Below the pieces are notes generated by a model that saw nothing but the letters and a program-made list of their open reading frames with translations, did no database searches and was not told the DNA's origin. A program made the translations under genes and the position numbers. 64,000 bases of DNA from Gillisella vitis. GTDB lineage: Bacteria; Pseudomonadota; Alphaproteobacteria; Rhizobiales; Rhizobiaceae. The stretch is from positions 62,001 to 126,000 of the forward strand of contig WPHV01000008.1 in assembly GCA_009744235.1 (NCBI GenBank), given 5' to 3'. Shown piece after piece: positions 27,336 to 36,367 of the stretch; the first letter of the stretch is position 1, and each line of letters starts with the position of its first letter.

Positions 27336-27358
27336 CTGGCAGCCTTCTAGGCCGCCAG
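27336..27358 (-). repeat. stem-loop between catA and benA
   Basis: On the minus strand, CTGGCGGCCT, a 3-nt AGA loop, then AGGCTGCCAG: a 10-bp stem with one G-U pair. It begins 10 bp after the catA stop. There is no U-run after it, so it is more likely an mRNA processing or stabilising structure, or a weak Rho-assisted stop, than an intrinsic terminator. Confidence 0.45.
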
Positions 27359-27367
27359 CATTGCCAA

Positions 27368-28306
27368 TCAGGCGGCTGCGCGCTTGCGCTGTTCGTTGAT
27401 CTGGTTATCAACGCCGTCCACCAAAGACGTCAGATGAATATCAAACTTGATTTCGGCAAAGGGGCCAGACAAGCCATTGGCCTTGATGCTGGCTTCATCG
27501 GTGCGTTCAATCACCGGCGGGATCAGGCCATCACGCGTTGCATAGGCAAAATCATCGTTGACCAGCGGATCACCTTCAATGTTGATCTGGGTGGTCAGTT
27601 TGCGATGGCCATCGGCACTGACAAAGAAGTGGATATGGGCCGGGCGCTGGCCATGACGGCCAAGGGCTGACAACAGCCGTTCCGTTGGGCTGCCCGGAGG
27701 CACGCCATAGCCACTCGGCAGGATGCTCTGGAACTTATAACAGCCCTTGTCGTCGGCAATAATGGTGCGGCGCATGTTGAACTCGGCCTGTTTGCCGGTT
27801 GGGTCAAAATGCGAATAGAAACCACGGGTGTCACAGTGCCAGACTTCAACAGTCGCGCCGGGAGCCGGCTTGCCATCGGCACCATGAATGGTTCCGTGCA
27901 TGATCAGCAGATGACCGTTTTCGTCGGTGCCATCATCCAGACGGGCAAAGCCGGTCGAAACCGGCGCACCAGCCACATAAAGCGGGCCTTCGATGGTGCG
28001 TGGCGTTGGGTTTTCAATGCCAAGCGCGGCATCAATCGCATCAAGGCGCTCATCAATGAAATGGTCAAGGCCAAGGCCGGGCGAGATCAGGCCAGCCTGA
28101 CCGGCAGCACCAATCTCATTCAGCCAGGCAATGCCTGTCCAATATTCATCTGGTGTGATGTTCAACTCGTCAATGGCCTTGAACAGGTCAGACATGATCC
28201 GGTAGGTGATCTCTTTCATGCGGGGGCTACCGCCATCTTTATCAAGCCCGCTCAGCGTCTTGAGAAAAGCCTGAATGTCGGGCCGATTAAAGATCTCTAC
28301 GTTCAT
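27368..28306 (-). CDS. catA: catechol 1,2-dioxygenase
   Basis: Intradiol ring-cleavage dioxygenase, 312 aa, that converts catechol to cis,cis-muconate with non-haem Fe(III). N-terminal dimerisation helical domain about 1-105; catalytic beta-sandwich with GTIHGADGKPAPGATVEVWH, CDTRGFYSHFDP (Tyr ligand), FQSILPSGYGVP (Tyr ligand) and RPAHIHFFVS (two His ligands). Order in the operon is catB-catC-catA, then ben genes. The 66-bp gap to catC and good GGAGGA-like ribosome site support the start. Confidence 0.95.
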   Translation of the reverse strand: MNVEIFNRPDIQAFLKTLSGLDKDGGSPRMKEITYRIMSDLFKAIDELNITPDEYWTGIAWLNEIGAAGQAGLISPGLGLDHFIDERLDAIDAALGIENPTPRTIEGPLYVAGAPVSTGFARLDDGTDENGHLLIMHGTIHGADGKPAPGATVEVWHCDTRGFYSHFDPTGKQAEFNMRRTIIADDKGCYKFQSILPSGYGVPPGSPTERLLSALGRHGQRPAHIHFFVSADGHRKLTTQINIEGDPLVNDDFAYATRDGLIPPVIERTDEASIKANGLSGPFAEIKFDIHLTSLVDGVDNQINEQRKRAAA

Positions 28307-28372
28307 TTATTCATCCTCCTCTAGGACTTTTAGAAATCGAGCGCCACTCTCCTTGGCGCTGTTTTGCGGGCG

Positions 28373-28663
28373 TTAGCTGTCGTTGTCGCGGATGGAAGAA
28401 GGATGCCGCAGAAGCGGCATCACCTCGATGTCCATAAATTTAAACAGCGGCAGACCAGAGAGTATTGCGTGCAGCTCCGCATTGTCGCTCACGTCAAAAA
28501 TGCTGTAATTGGCGTATTGGCCTGCAAGCCGCCAGATGTGGCGCCACTTGCCGCTGTTTTGTAATTCTTGCGAATAGGCCTTTTCGCGCGCCAGAATGTC
28601 AGCTACTTCTGATTGTGGCAGGTTGTGGGGCAGGTTGACGTTCATTCGGACATGAAACAGCAT
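28373..28663 (-). CDS. catC: muconolactone delta-isomerase
   Basis: 96 aa, full length for the family. It isomerises muconolactone to 3-oxoadipate enol-lactone. Family features: MLFHVRMNVNLPHNLP at the start, REKAYSQELQNSGKWRHIWRLAGQYANYSIFDV in the middle and LPLFKFMDIEVMPLLRHPSS at the end. It follows catB by 11 bp and is followed by catA, so the three are one transcript. Confidence 0.95.
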   Translation of the reverse strand: MLFHVRMNVNLPHNLPQSEVADILAREKAYSQELQNSGKWRHIWRLAGQYANYSIFDVSDNAELHAILSGLPLFKFMDIEVMPLLRHPSSIRDNDS

Positions 28664-28674
28664 AGTGACACTCC

Positions 28675-29856
28675 TTATCCAGCCACGCTGATGGTTTTGT
28701 GCAATCCGTCGCGCACAAAAAACGCCACGCGCTCGTCGTCCAGTTCGATGCCAAGGCCGGGGCCGTTGGGAACGGTGAGCTCGAAATTGCTATAATCCAG
28801 CGGCGTTGTGAGAATTTCCTCGGTCAGCAGCAATGGGCCGAACAGTTCGGTGCCCCATTGCAGCTGGTTGAAGGTTGAAAACACATGCGCGGAGGCAATG
28901 GTGCCGAAAGCAGCCTCCAACATCGTGCCGCCGTAAAGGCCAATCCCTGCGGCATCGGCAATGGCGGCAACACGCTGGGCGTTGAATAGACCACCGCTTT
29001 GCTCAATCTTGACTGCAAACACATCGGCTCCACTGACTTTTGCCAGCTCGAACGCACTTTCGGGACCGTGCAGCGATTCATCCGCCATCAAGGCGGTGGG
29101 AAAACGACGCACAAGGCGCGCCAAGGCAGAAGTTGAGGCCACTGGCTGCTCGACCAATTCGCAACCGGCATCGGCAAGGGCTGCCATGCCATAGGCGGCA
29201 TCGGTTTCGCTCCACGCCATGTTGACGTCTACCCGCACCGCACCGCGATCACCCAAAGCTCGCTTGATGGCTGCAACATGCGCGATGTCATCCAGCAAGG
29301 GTTTTGCGCCAATCTTGAGCTTGAAAATCTTGTGCCGACGCAGGTCCAGCATTTTTTCGGCTTCAGCAATGTCTTTGGCGGTATCGCCAGACGCTAGCGT
29401 CCACGCAACGGGCAAACGGTTGCGCAGCCGCCCACCCAACAATTCACTGACAGGCAGGCCAAGGCGCTTGCCGTGCGCATCCAGCAATGCAGTTTCAACC
29501 GCGCATTTGGCAAAGCGGTTTTCTTTGACCATTTTGCCAATGCGCGTCATCAATGCCCTGACAGTGGTGGCATCCTGCCCCAGCATCAGGGGTTTGAAAT
29601 AGGTATCAATGGCCAGTTTCATGCTCTCGGGGCTTTCGCCGCCATAGGCCAGCCCACCGATTGTGGTGCCTTCGCCAATGCCAACAACACCATCGCTGCA
29701 ATGAATTTTGACCAGCATCAGGGTCTGGCCGTTCATGGTCGCCACCGACAGCTTATGCGGCCGGATGGTCGGAAGATCGACAAGCATGGCTTCTACTCGC
29801 TCAACAACGGGCAAAGCGACTGTTTTCGAGACAAGGGGTGTAAAGGTCGTGTTCAT
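28675..29856 (-). CDS. catB: muconate cycloisomerase
   Basis: Enolase-superfamily enzyme that lactonises cis,cis-muconate to muconolactone with Mn(II), 393 aa from ATG 29856. The frame could start at 29898, but that would place the start at the operator region and the added residues are not family-like. Motifs: GEGTTIGGLAYGGESPES, KLKIGAKP (catalytic Lys pair in KxK), VRVDVNMAWSE (metal Asp), VEQPVAS (metal Glu), LMADESL (metal Asp), and FAVKIEQSGG (second Lys). First gene of the catBCA-benABCD series, transcribed away from the LysR gene at 30020. Confidence 0.94.
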   Translation of the reverse strand: MNTTFTPLVSKTVALPVVERVEAMLVDLPTIRPHKLSVATMNGQTLMLVKIHCSDGVVGIGEGTTIGGLAYGGESPESMKLAIDTYFKPLMLGQDATTVRALMTRIGKMVKENRFAKCAVETALLDAHGKRLGLPVSELLGGRLRNRLPVAWTLASGDTAKDIAEAEKMLDLRRHKIFKLKIGAKPLLDDIAHVAAIKRALGDRGAVRVDVNMAWSETDAAYGMAALADAGCELVEQPVASTSALARLVRRFPTALMADESLHGPESAFELAKVSGADVFAVKIEQSGGLFNAQRVAAIADAAGIGLYGGTMLEAAFGTIASAHVFSTFNQLQWGTELFGPLLLTEEILTTPLDYSNFELTVPNGPGLGIELDDERVAFFVRDGLHKTISVAG

Positions 29857-29892
29857 GGCGAGACGGTAAGCGCAACCATAAAAGACGTCCAA

Positions 29893-29927
29893 TATCATTG
29901 GTATCGCTTATCATACCTATTTGGTAT
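29893..29927. promoter_or_regulatory. CatM/BenM-type LysR operator
   Basis: A perfect ATAC-N7-GTAT dyad lies at 29913-29927 (ATACCTATTTGGTAT), the consensus of CatM and BenM. On the minus strand, 23 bp away and nearer catB, a second ATAC-N7 site has an imperfect second half (ATTG), matching the known pattern of a high-affinity recognition site plus a weaker activation site. It lies between catB (starts 29856) and the LysR gene (starts 30020). Muconate-responsive activation of catB with repression of the regulator is inferred. Confidence 0.82.
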
Positions 29928-30019
29928 AATAGAAGAAAAATTATCTGCATATAGGCACTTGCCGCACCGCAACATATCTTCAATGATAGGTGTTTACTGA
30001 AAACAAGAGGGCCGACACG

Positions 30020-30967
30020 ATGGATCTCCGCCACCTTCGTTACTTCGTCGCGGTCGCACAGGAGCGGAATTTCACGCGGGCAGCGCAGATCCTGCACATC
30101 GCACAGCCACCGTTGAGCCGGCAGATCCAATTGCTGGAGGAACAACTCGGTGTGCCGCTCATCATCCGTAAAAGCCGACCAATTCGGCTGACAGAGGCTG
30201 GCCGGCTATTTTACGAACAATCCTTGCAAATTCTGGGGCGAGTGGAACAGATGCAGGCGGCAACCCGTCGGGTCGGCCTGAACCAGAACAGTGTTCTATC
30301 CATCGGCTTTGTGGCCTCGACACTTTATGGGGGGCTACCATCGCTAGTGCGAAAACTGAGAGAACACGCGCCGGACCTGGATATTCAATTGCTGGAACTG
30401 GTCTCAGTCCAACAGATTCCGGCGCTGAAGGAAGGGCGCATCGACATTGGCTTTGGTCGCGTACGTCATAGTGATCCGAATGTCGTTGGTCTGTTGCTGC
30501 GGGAAGAGCGCCTGGTAGCGGCCATTCCGAAAGGCTCGCCGCTTGCCCACGACACATCACCCCTCTCTGTCTCTGCCTTGAATGGTTGCAAAATTATTGT
30601 CTACCCCAAGGAGCCTCGCCCGGGATATGCCGATCAGGTGCTGGCTCTGTTACAGAGCCACGATGCCCGCCCAGCCGAAGTGCAGGAAGTCCGGGAGATT
30701 CAAACAGCTCTGGGTTTGGTTGCCGCAGAAGCTGGTATTTGCATCATTCCGGCTTCCGCACGACAAATGCGCTCGGATGTGCATTACCGATTGCTTGACG
30801 GAAAGGGCGTAACGTCACCAGTCATTCTCAACCACCGAATTGGCGATAGTTCGCATTACATTGATCTCGTGAAACAGTTGATTCAGGACATGTATGCAGA
30901 ACAACCAACTTGGCTGGACCTCGAGCACAATCTCTTGCATCCGACCTTTAATACCCGCCGTCAATAA
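30020..30967 (+). CDS. LysR-family activator of benzoate/catechol genes (CatM/BenM/CatR-like)
   Basis: 315 aa. The chosen start (MDLRHLRYFVAVAQERNFTRAAQ) is at ATG 30020 with GAGGG upstream; the longer frame adds ten non-family residues. The LysR winged HTH is at about 1-60 (IAQPPLSRQIQLLEEQLGVPLI), followed by a type 2 periplasmic-binding effector domain from about 90. The N-terminus and segments RQIQLLEEQLG, GFVASTLYGGLP and RIDIGFGR are very like CatM/BenM/CatR, which respond to cis,cis-muconate (and benzoate for BenM). Divergent from catB across an ATAC-N7-GTAT operator. It marks the right end of the intact aromatic island. Confidence 0.92.
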   Translation: MDLRHLRYFVAVAQERNFTRAAQILHIAQPPLSRQIQLLEEQLGVPLIIRKSRPIRLTEAGRLFYEQSLQILGRVEQMQAATRRVGLNQNSVLSIGFVASTLYGGLPSLVRKLREHAPDLDIQLLELVSVQQIPALKEGRIDIGFGRVRHSDPNVVGLLLREERLVAAIPKGSPLAHDTSPLSVSALNGCKIIVYPKEPRPGYADQVLALLQSHDARPAEVQEVREIQTALGLVAAEAGICIIPASARQMRSDVHYRLLDGKGVTSPVILNHRIGDSSHYIDLVKQLIQDMYAEQPTWLDLEHNLLHPTFNTRRQ

Positions 30968-31216
30968 TCAGAACCCATTTGCCCGTTGCCGCCGGCCGAT
31001 GAACATGATCTTCCATGGTCGGTTCTGCAGTGTCCGCCAAGCGTAACAGCAGTGGTCGACGATGTCTTCGTAGGATTTGAAGACGCGGTTAGAGAGCCAG
31101 ATTGTCACGCATGAACTGCCAGATATTTTCGACGGGATTAAGTTCGGACGATTTCGGCGGCAGTTGCAGGATGGTGATGTTTTGAGGGACAGCCAGGTTG
31201 TTGGACATGTGCCATC
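30968..31216 (-). pseudogene. IS630-family transposase, C-terminal remnant
   Basis: The minus strand encodes the end of an IS630 DDE transposase: NRWHMSNNLAVPQNITILQLPPKSSELNPVENIWQFMRDN in one frame, then LSNRVFKSYEDIVDHCCYAWRTL to the stop at 30968 in another. The shift is at about 31095 and looks like one extra base (family: RDNWLSNR). The catalytic Glu region (LNPVENIW) is present, but everything upstream is cut at 31217 by the inserted IS6 element and is not found on its far side. Confidence 0.82.
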
Positions 31217-32046
31217 GGTTTTGTCGCAAACTTTTGGCATGGTCGCAGAGAGGGCTATTCCAGGACACAGTTATGCGGCGAGTGCGGAGAACGGTTTCAA
31301 GGCCCATTGGCCACTGGTAAAAAACTGCTGTTTGCGGATCATATGGGCGACTTCGATGCTGTCCAGTGTAGCTGATGCGGACCGAAAGGATTTGAAGCCC
31401 TTCATGGGCCGGGTCAGCTTCTTGATGAAACGATGATCTTGCTCAATCATGGTGTTGAGATGTTTGACTTGGCAAATCTCGATCAGCCAGAACCAACCGC
31501 GCAACAGCAGCAGGAGGTTCATGTTCTGCAGTGCTGCCAAATTCGCTCCACTCTTGTCGATCACGACTTTGTCCGGCCAGCCATTGTTCTCTATGGTGTG
31601 GGCGAAAAAATCGGTAGCGGCGGCCTCGTTGCGATGCTCAGACAGCATGAAATCAAGGGTTTGCCGTGCTTATCAATGGTGCGATAAAAATACATCCACT
31701 TGCCTTTGACCTTGATGTAGGTCTCATCCATTCGCCAAGAGCTACTGGGTTTGGATTTGTGGCGCTTCGCTTGAAGGGCAATTAGCGGAGAGTATTTCAC
31801 GACCCATCTATTCAGTGTCGCATGGTCGAGATTGACACCGCCTTCAGCCATGATTTTTTCAAGGTCGCGGCAGGAAACCGCATAGCGGAAATATAAAAAC
31901 ACGCCTTATAAAATCACTTCTTTCGGATAGTGACTGCCTTTGAAATCGACCACGACCGCTCAACTCTGCCTACCTGCTTTCTTCAGGCTGCATCTACCGC
32001 ATGATTATCGAGGCTGCAAATCAGCCGGAAATTTTGCGACAAAACC
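31217..32046 (-). mobile_element. IS6-family insertion sequence, ends intact, transposase broken
   Basis: Perfect 14-bp terminal inverted repeats: GGTTTTGTCGCAAA at 31217-31230 and TTTGCGACAAAACC at 32033-32046. Length 830 bp, normal for IS6. The 8-bp flanks (31209-31216 and 32047-32054) do not match, so no target duplication remains; this suggests recombination or an IS6-style adjacent deletion. The left end is within the IS630 remnant. The terminal repeat differs from that of the 17.7-18.4 kb element (GGCTCTGTTGCAAA), so they are different IS6 members. Confidence 0.85.
31271..31960 (-). pseudogene. IS6-family transposase, stop codon and frameshift
   Basis: The minus frame reads VDFKGSHYPKEVIL, an in-frame TAA, then FLYFRYAVSCRDLEKIMAEGGVNLDHATLNRWVVKYSPL and WRMDETYIKVKGKWMYFYRTIDKHGK (first catalytic Asp present). 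A one-base loss near 31650 shifts to the frame reading TLDFMLSEHRNEAAATDFF, DKSGANLAALQ, HLNTMIEQDHRFIKKLTRPMKGFKS and the stop at 31271. All DDE parts are present but spread over broken frames. Confidence 0.85.
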
Positions 32047-32287
32047 GTCAGTTGCGCCTTGACTAAGCCCTTACGCGGAACCTTTCGGGCGCGATCGAAG
32101 CGGGTGACACCATCAAGCGCGCCGGCGGGCCCGACGGCAACTATGTGGCGTTGAACTGAAAGCCTCCTGGTAAACCGCTGCTGCAGAACGAACGCACCGT
32201 TCACCGTTTGACCTTCGTTACTTGGCCCCCACATTCCTATATCGAGGGAAGCACAATCACTTTTCTGCAGATGCAAGGTTTTTACCC
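32047..32287. other. intergenic remnant region before the LLM oxidoreductase gene
   Basis: No complete gene. A short open + frame ending at 32158 reads SGAIEAGDTIKRAGGPDGNYVALN and looks like the severed C-terminus of a protein I cannot identify. The remaining 130 bp up to the LLM gene start should hold that gene's promoter; no clear -35/-10 pair was recognised. Confidence 0.4.
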
Positions 32288-33310
32288 ATGAAAAACATTG
32301 GTTTCCTCTCCTTCGGCCATTGGTCGCCGTCCCCTCAGTCCGGAACGCGCTCCGCTGGCGATGCACTGCTGCAGTCGATCGATCTGGCGGTTGCCGCTGA
32401 AGAACTAGGGGCTGATGGCGCCTATTTCCGTGTCCACCATTTTGCCCGGCAGCTGGCATCGCCCTTTCCGCTTCTCGCCGCCGTCGGCGCCCGTACCAGA
32501 TCGATCGAAATCGGCACGGCCGTCATCGATATGCGCTACGAAAATCCGCTCTATATGGCCGAAGATGCCGGTGCTGCCGATCTGATCGCGCAGGGTCGTT
32601 TGCAGCTTGGCCTGAGCCGCGGATCGCCCGAGCAGGTCATCAATGGCTGGCGCTATTTCGGCTTTCATCCGGAAGAGGGTGCCAGCGATGCCGATATGGG
32701 CCGGCGCCATGCTGAAGTGTTTCTGGAAGTGCTGAAGGGTCAGGGTTTTGCCGAGCCCAATCCGCACCCAATGTTTCCCAACCCGCCCGGGATGCTGCGC
32801 CTTGAGCCGCATTCGGAAGGCTTGCGGGAGCGTATCTGGTGGGGCGCTGGCTCCAATGCCACCGCCATCTGGGCCGCCGAGCGCGGCATGAACCTGCAAA
32901 GCTCGACATTGAAGGACGACGAGACCGGCGAGCCCTTCCATGTGCAGCAGGCGGCGCAGATCCGAGCCTATCGCGAGGCCTGGAAGGCGGCGGGTCACAC
33001 CCGCCAGCCACGGGTATCCGTCAGCCGCAGCATCTTCGCTTTGGTCGATGACCGGGACCGCGCCTATTTCGGCCGCGGCGGCAAGGAGCAGGATTCAATC
33101 GGCTATATCGATGACAGCACACGGGCCATCTTTGGCCGCTCCTACGCGGCGGAACCGGATGTGCTTGTTGAGGGGCTGGCGAAGGATGAAGCCGTCACCG
33201 AGGCCGATACGCTGCTGCTGACCGTACCGAATCAGCTCGGTGTCGAATACAACGCCCATGTCATCGAGGCCATTCTGAAGCACGTAGCCCCGGCGCTCGG
33301 CTGGCGATAA
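32288..33310 (+). CDS. LLM-class flavin-dependent oxidoreductase (luciferase-like)
   Basis: 340 aa, luciferase-like monooxygenase fold. Start at ATG 32288 ([16 protein letters not shown]); the longer frame adds 22 unlike residues. Recognisable TIM-barrel elements: [93 protein letters not shown]. These proteins use FMNH2 and O2 for oxidation of varied substrates. It stands alone between IS debris. The substrate is not indicated by neighbours. Confidence 0.9.
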   Translation: MKNIGFLSFGHWSPSPQSGTRSAGDALLQSIDLAVAAEELGADGAYFRVHHFARQLASPFPLLAAVGARTRSIEIGTAVIDMRYENPLYMAEDAGAADLIAQGRLQLGLSRGSPEQVINGWRYFGFHPEEGASDADMGRRHAEVFLEVLKGQGFAEPNPHPMFPNPPGMLRLEPHSEGLRERIWWGAGSNATAIWAAERGMNLQSSTLKDDETGEPFHVQQAAQIRAYREAWKAAGHTRQPRVSVSRSIFALVDDRDRAYFGRGGKEQDSIGYIDDSTRAIFGRSYAAEPDVLVEGLAKDEAVTEADTLLLTVPNQLGVEYNAHVIEAILKHVAPALGWR

Positions 33311-33893
33311 CCTGCAGTCTTGAACAGCGCGACCGGTAGCAAAACAGGCCGTGAGGAGGTTGCCGCCCGTCGGCGCCTCCCAGTCGGTCATCTCGCCGGC
33401 CACGAAGACGCCGGGTAGGGATGGTGCTTGAGGAACGCCGACTGCTCGGCAGCGCCATTGAGGCGGGTATGCCCATAAGCCTGTTGGCTTCGCCGATCTT
33501 GTCCTTGATGGTATCTGGACATGATGTTTGTCCATCCTGAGTATCATGGCTTGGGTGTGGCAAGCGTTTTAATGGGCCAAGTGGCGCAAAAGGCACGAGA
33601 ACTCGGCCTTGATTGCGTTCGTATGGAAGCAAGCATTACTGCGGCCATTCTTTGAGCGGTGAGGATTTCGCGTTCTGAGGAGCCAGACGGTCGAAAAGCG
33701 ATGAAAAAGTCTCTCTAACTTTTTGTTGGAAAAACCGTTCCCGACTAAGTGTTTGGCGCCGCCAATAGCAGTCATTGCGTTGCCGCCGAACTAAATGCCT
33801 TGAGTGGCTTCAGGGTTATCATGCGATCCTATCAACAATCATCGCTGGTTGGGCTGCATTGCTGACTGATAGTCGCCCTGTACGGCTCTGAGT
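33311..33893. other. decayed intergenic region with flavoprotein remnant
   Basis: No intact gene in 583 bp. On the minus strand, about 33311-33440, the peptide [31 protein letters not shown] is a clear C-terminal signature of HI0933/YhiN-like (TIGR03862-type) flavoproteins, but the frame runs on antisense into the LLM gene and its upstream part is lost, so it is a truncated pseudogene. A minus frame at 33569-33775 (68 codons) resembles nothing I recognise. Confidence 0.5.
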
Positions 33894-35071
33894 TTATCGC
33901 GAGTGCTTACGAAACATTGACGTGAAAAGTAGAAGAGCGGCGAAAGCAGCGACAACCGAGGCCACCCGGATAACTGCTCGGAAATCGTAGGCTTGCGCTA
34001 TAAGGCCGGTCGCGGGGCCCGCAAGAATGCCGCTGACACTCAGAACATTCCAGTAAAGCGCGGTGGCCTGTGCCGGGCGATCACCGGAGAAAGATTGCAC
34101 GAAACTGATGCCGATGCTGGCATAGAGGCCGTAATACAGGCCCTCCAAGGCCGCGCCTGCCAACATCTGTGGACAGGTTTGAACATAGGAGAGCAGCAGG
34201 ATCGTTACGGTTGCCAGCAGCGCCACTGCGACAAGTGGCCCTTTCAGGCCAAAGCGGGAGATGATCATTGGCGTAGTGAAGATCGCGAGGACCTCCACGA
34301 AGGTCTTCATGCTGAAGGCCGTGCCTGGCGCATAACCCGGTAGCCCAACTTCCCGCACGTAGAACAATGGCAGTGCGCTAAATGTCAGAGAGTGCGCTGA
34401 GGACAGGCAGAACACAAATGCGGCCGCCAACCACAGGCCGAAGTCCTTGTTGGAAGAATGTGCGTGTACTGATCCTGACTTGGGACGAAGTGTCATATCG
34501 CGCGGGATAATTATCCACCACATCAACGCCAGCAGCATGCCAGGGCAAAAGCGAGCTTGAAGACGGCAGCTTCGCCGAAGCGCTCTGCGAACAGGAAGGC
34601 GACCGCCGGGCCTATCATCCAGGCGGTTGATGTCGTGGCGCGCAGGAATGCATTGGACCGGCCACGCGTAATCTTGCCGCGTTCTGCTACGACCGCCCCG
34701 AGGCTGAACATGGTGGATACCGCACTACTGCTCAAACCGAATCCAAGCACGCCGAATGTCAAAACGATCCACAAGGACGGTGAAATCGACAAGGCACTCG
34801 TGGCAAGAAGATAACCCGCCAGTGCTACACCGATCAGCGGAAAAGGAGCAATACCTGCATCCAGCCAGCGACCAAAGGTGCGGGTGCAGATTATGCCGAG
34901 CACGGTAACGCCCGCCGCGTAGAGGCTGATTGTCCACGGCGCACGCCCCAAACCCTCCACAATGTAGTAAGCCATGAACGGCCCGATCATGGAACTGCAG
35001 GTTGTGCCTATAAACAATACAAGCAAGAAGGGATAGAGTGAGAGCGAACGGCTGCTCATCGTCGCACTCAT
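33894..35071 (-). pseudogene. sugar-efflux-type MFS transporter with frameshift
   Basis: Two frames together encode one twelve-TM MFS protein of the SetA/sugar-efflux kind. The N-terminal half starts at ATG 35071 (MSATMSSRSLSLYPFLLVLFIGTTCSSMIGPFMAYY, AAGG ribosome site) and runs to LAFALACCWR and a stop at 34523. The C-terminal half continues from MLLALMWWIII, through LPLFYVREVGLPGYAPGTAFSMKTFVEVLAIF and FVQSFSGDRPAQATALYWN, to 33894. A single missing base in GCCCTGGCATGCTG (about 34535; GCA ATG expected) causes the shift. Either an inactivated gene or a read error. Confidence 0.85.
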
Positions 35072-35352
35072 AGAAATGCCTTTCGAAATGCTGTCGCGGA
35101 TGTTTCCGCAAACTTGCAAATTCAGGTCAATAGGCACCAACTATGACAGCCGTGTAACAGGCTAGTTGTGACATGAACAGGTGGACGTTTGGCTCGTCCG
35201 CTTCGAGCCGACAGCGGACTTCAACCGTGTGTCCACTCCGGGCACTTTCACGGCAATAGCTCGTCGACCTGGCACTATGTCCGTCGACGAGACGGGTGAG
35301 CGTGGCGGATATTGGCAACGACGCGTAACGCGAGCTGTTCCGTCGCAGATTT

Positions 35353-35682
35353 TCAGCGACGTCGGGTGCGTTCCTCTGCCTCGTCCTCGAAGCTCGGTGG
35401 CTTGGTTTTCACCCACGTGACGAATTTCTGGATCGCGGGGTCCTCGAGAATAGCGGCGATCGTGGAAAACTTCTTCGCCAGCTGCGCGTCGGTGAAAACC
35501 CTGTGGATGTGGCTATGGCATATGCGATGCAGGGGCAACTTGAGCTTGCCGCCTTTGCTCTTGGGAACCAGATGGTGGTTCTCCATTTGGTCGTCCGGTA
35601 TCACGCGCTCGCACAGCGGGCAGATGATCGGCTCCGCCTGCATATCGTCCGAAGCGAAATTTTCTCTGATTTTGCGTGCCAT
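35353..35682 (-). CDS. HNH endonuclease domain protein
   Basis: 109 aa small protein with an HNH (His-Me finger) nuclease domain. Start chosen at ATG 35682 (MARKIRENFASDD). Zinc-knuckle Cys pair CPLCERVIP, core ENHHLVPKSKGGK, and HRICHSHIHRVFTDAQLAKKF match the family; it is common as a stand-alone gene in Hyphomicrobiales. It could act in DNA repair, restriction or phage contexts, and no partner gene is beside it. The 281 bp up to the MFS gene (35072-35352) and 35683-35978 hold no recognisable gene. Confidence 0.8.
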   Translation of the reverse strand: MARKIRENFASDDMQAEPIICPLCERVIPDDQMENHHLVPKSKGGKLKLPLHRICHSHIHRVFTDAQLAKKFSTIAAILEDPAIQKFVTWVKTKPPSFEDEAEERTRRR

Positions 35683-36028
35683 CAGTCTCTCCGTCGGCGG
35701 TCGGACCTCGTCCGTTCGGCTTCGGTAGATCATCCTCTACCTGCCGACAACAAAAAAAGGCCAGGACGAAATCGCATCGACCTTCCTCATCTTCCCCCAT
35801 TCGTCAGGTCAGGACATCCGTGGAGCGGTTGTCCTGACGTCGCTCGCACGACAGCGAGTAGCCGCTTCATCTCGAATGCGGGCTGCTGCGTGGGAGTACC
35901 CCTGAAACTTGTTAGGCCACCTTCCGCCTTGGTTCTGCCCTAGGTCACTTTCCTTTGCCAAACGCGAACGCGCTTCTGTGAGCCGCGCCGGGTTTGCCGG
36001 AGACCTCACCTGGTGAGAAGTAGGGTCT

Positions 36029-36367
36029 ATGACAAGCAAGACGGCGAACAAATTCTGTCCTGAAGTCCGCGTCCGCGCCCTTCGGATGGTGACGGAGCAT
36101 GAAGCCGAACATCCCTCCTGTTGGGCGGCAGTATCATCGACAGCAGCGAAGATCGGTTGTTCGGCACATACCCTCCATGAATGGGTGAAGAAGGCCGAGG
36201 TCGACAGCGGCAAGCGCGCTGGTCTGTCAAGCGACATGGCCGAGAAGATGAAGGCTCTGGAGCGGGAGAACCGCGAGCTTCGTCAGGCCAACGAGCTTCT
36301 GCGTAAGGCATCAGCGTATTTTGCCCAGGCCCCTATCGGCGAATGCAAGCATTCGCCTGTCGGGTAA
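36029..36367 (+). pseudogene. IS3-family transposase orfA with palindromic insert
   Basis: 112 codons. HTH_Tnp_1 domain ([43 protein letters not shown]) and leucine-zipper-like segment ([32 protein letters not shown]). After AYFAQA the family normally reads ELDRP into orfB; here about 40 bp with a 20-bp perfect hairpin (36338-36357) intervene and bring a stop codon. The expected ELDRPLKR-like codons follow at 36371. The small insert therefore probably breaks the orfA/orfB frameshift window. Confidence 0.8.
36338..36357. repeat. small palindromic insert in IS3 orfA
   Basis: GGCGAATGC-AA-GCATTCGCC, perfect 9-bp arms. It lies within about 40 bp that interrupt the conserved orfA/orfB junction, so it looks like an inserted REP-like miniature palindrome rather than native IS sequence. 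The insertion is inferred by comparison with the remembered family sequence. Confidence 0.5.
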
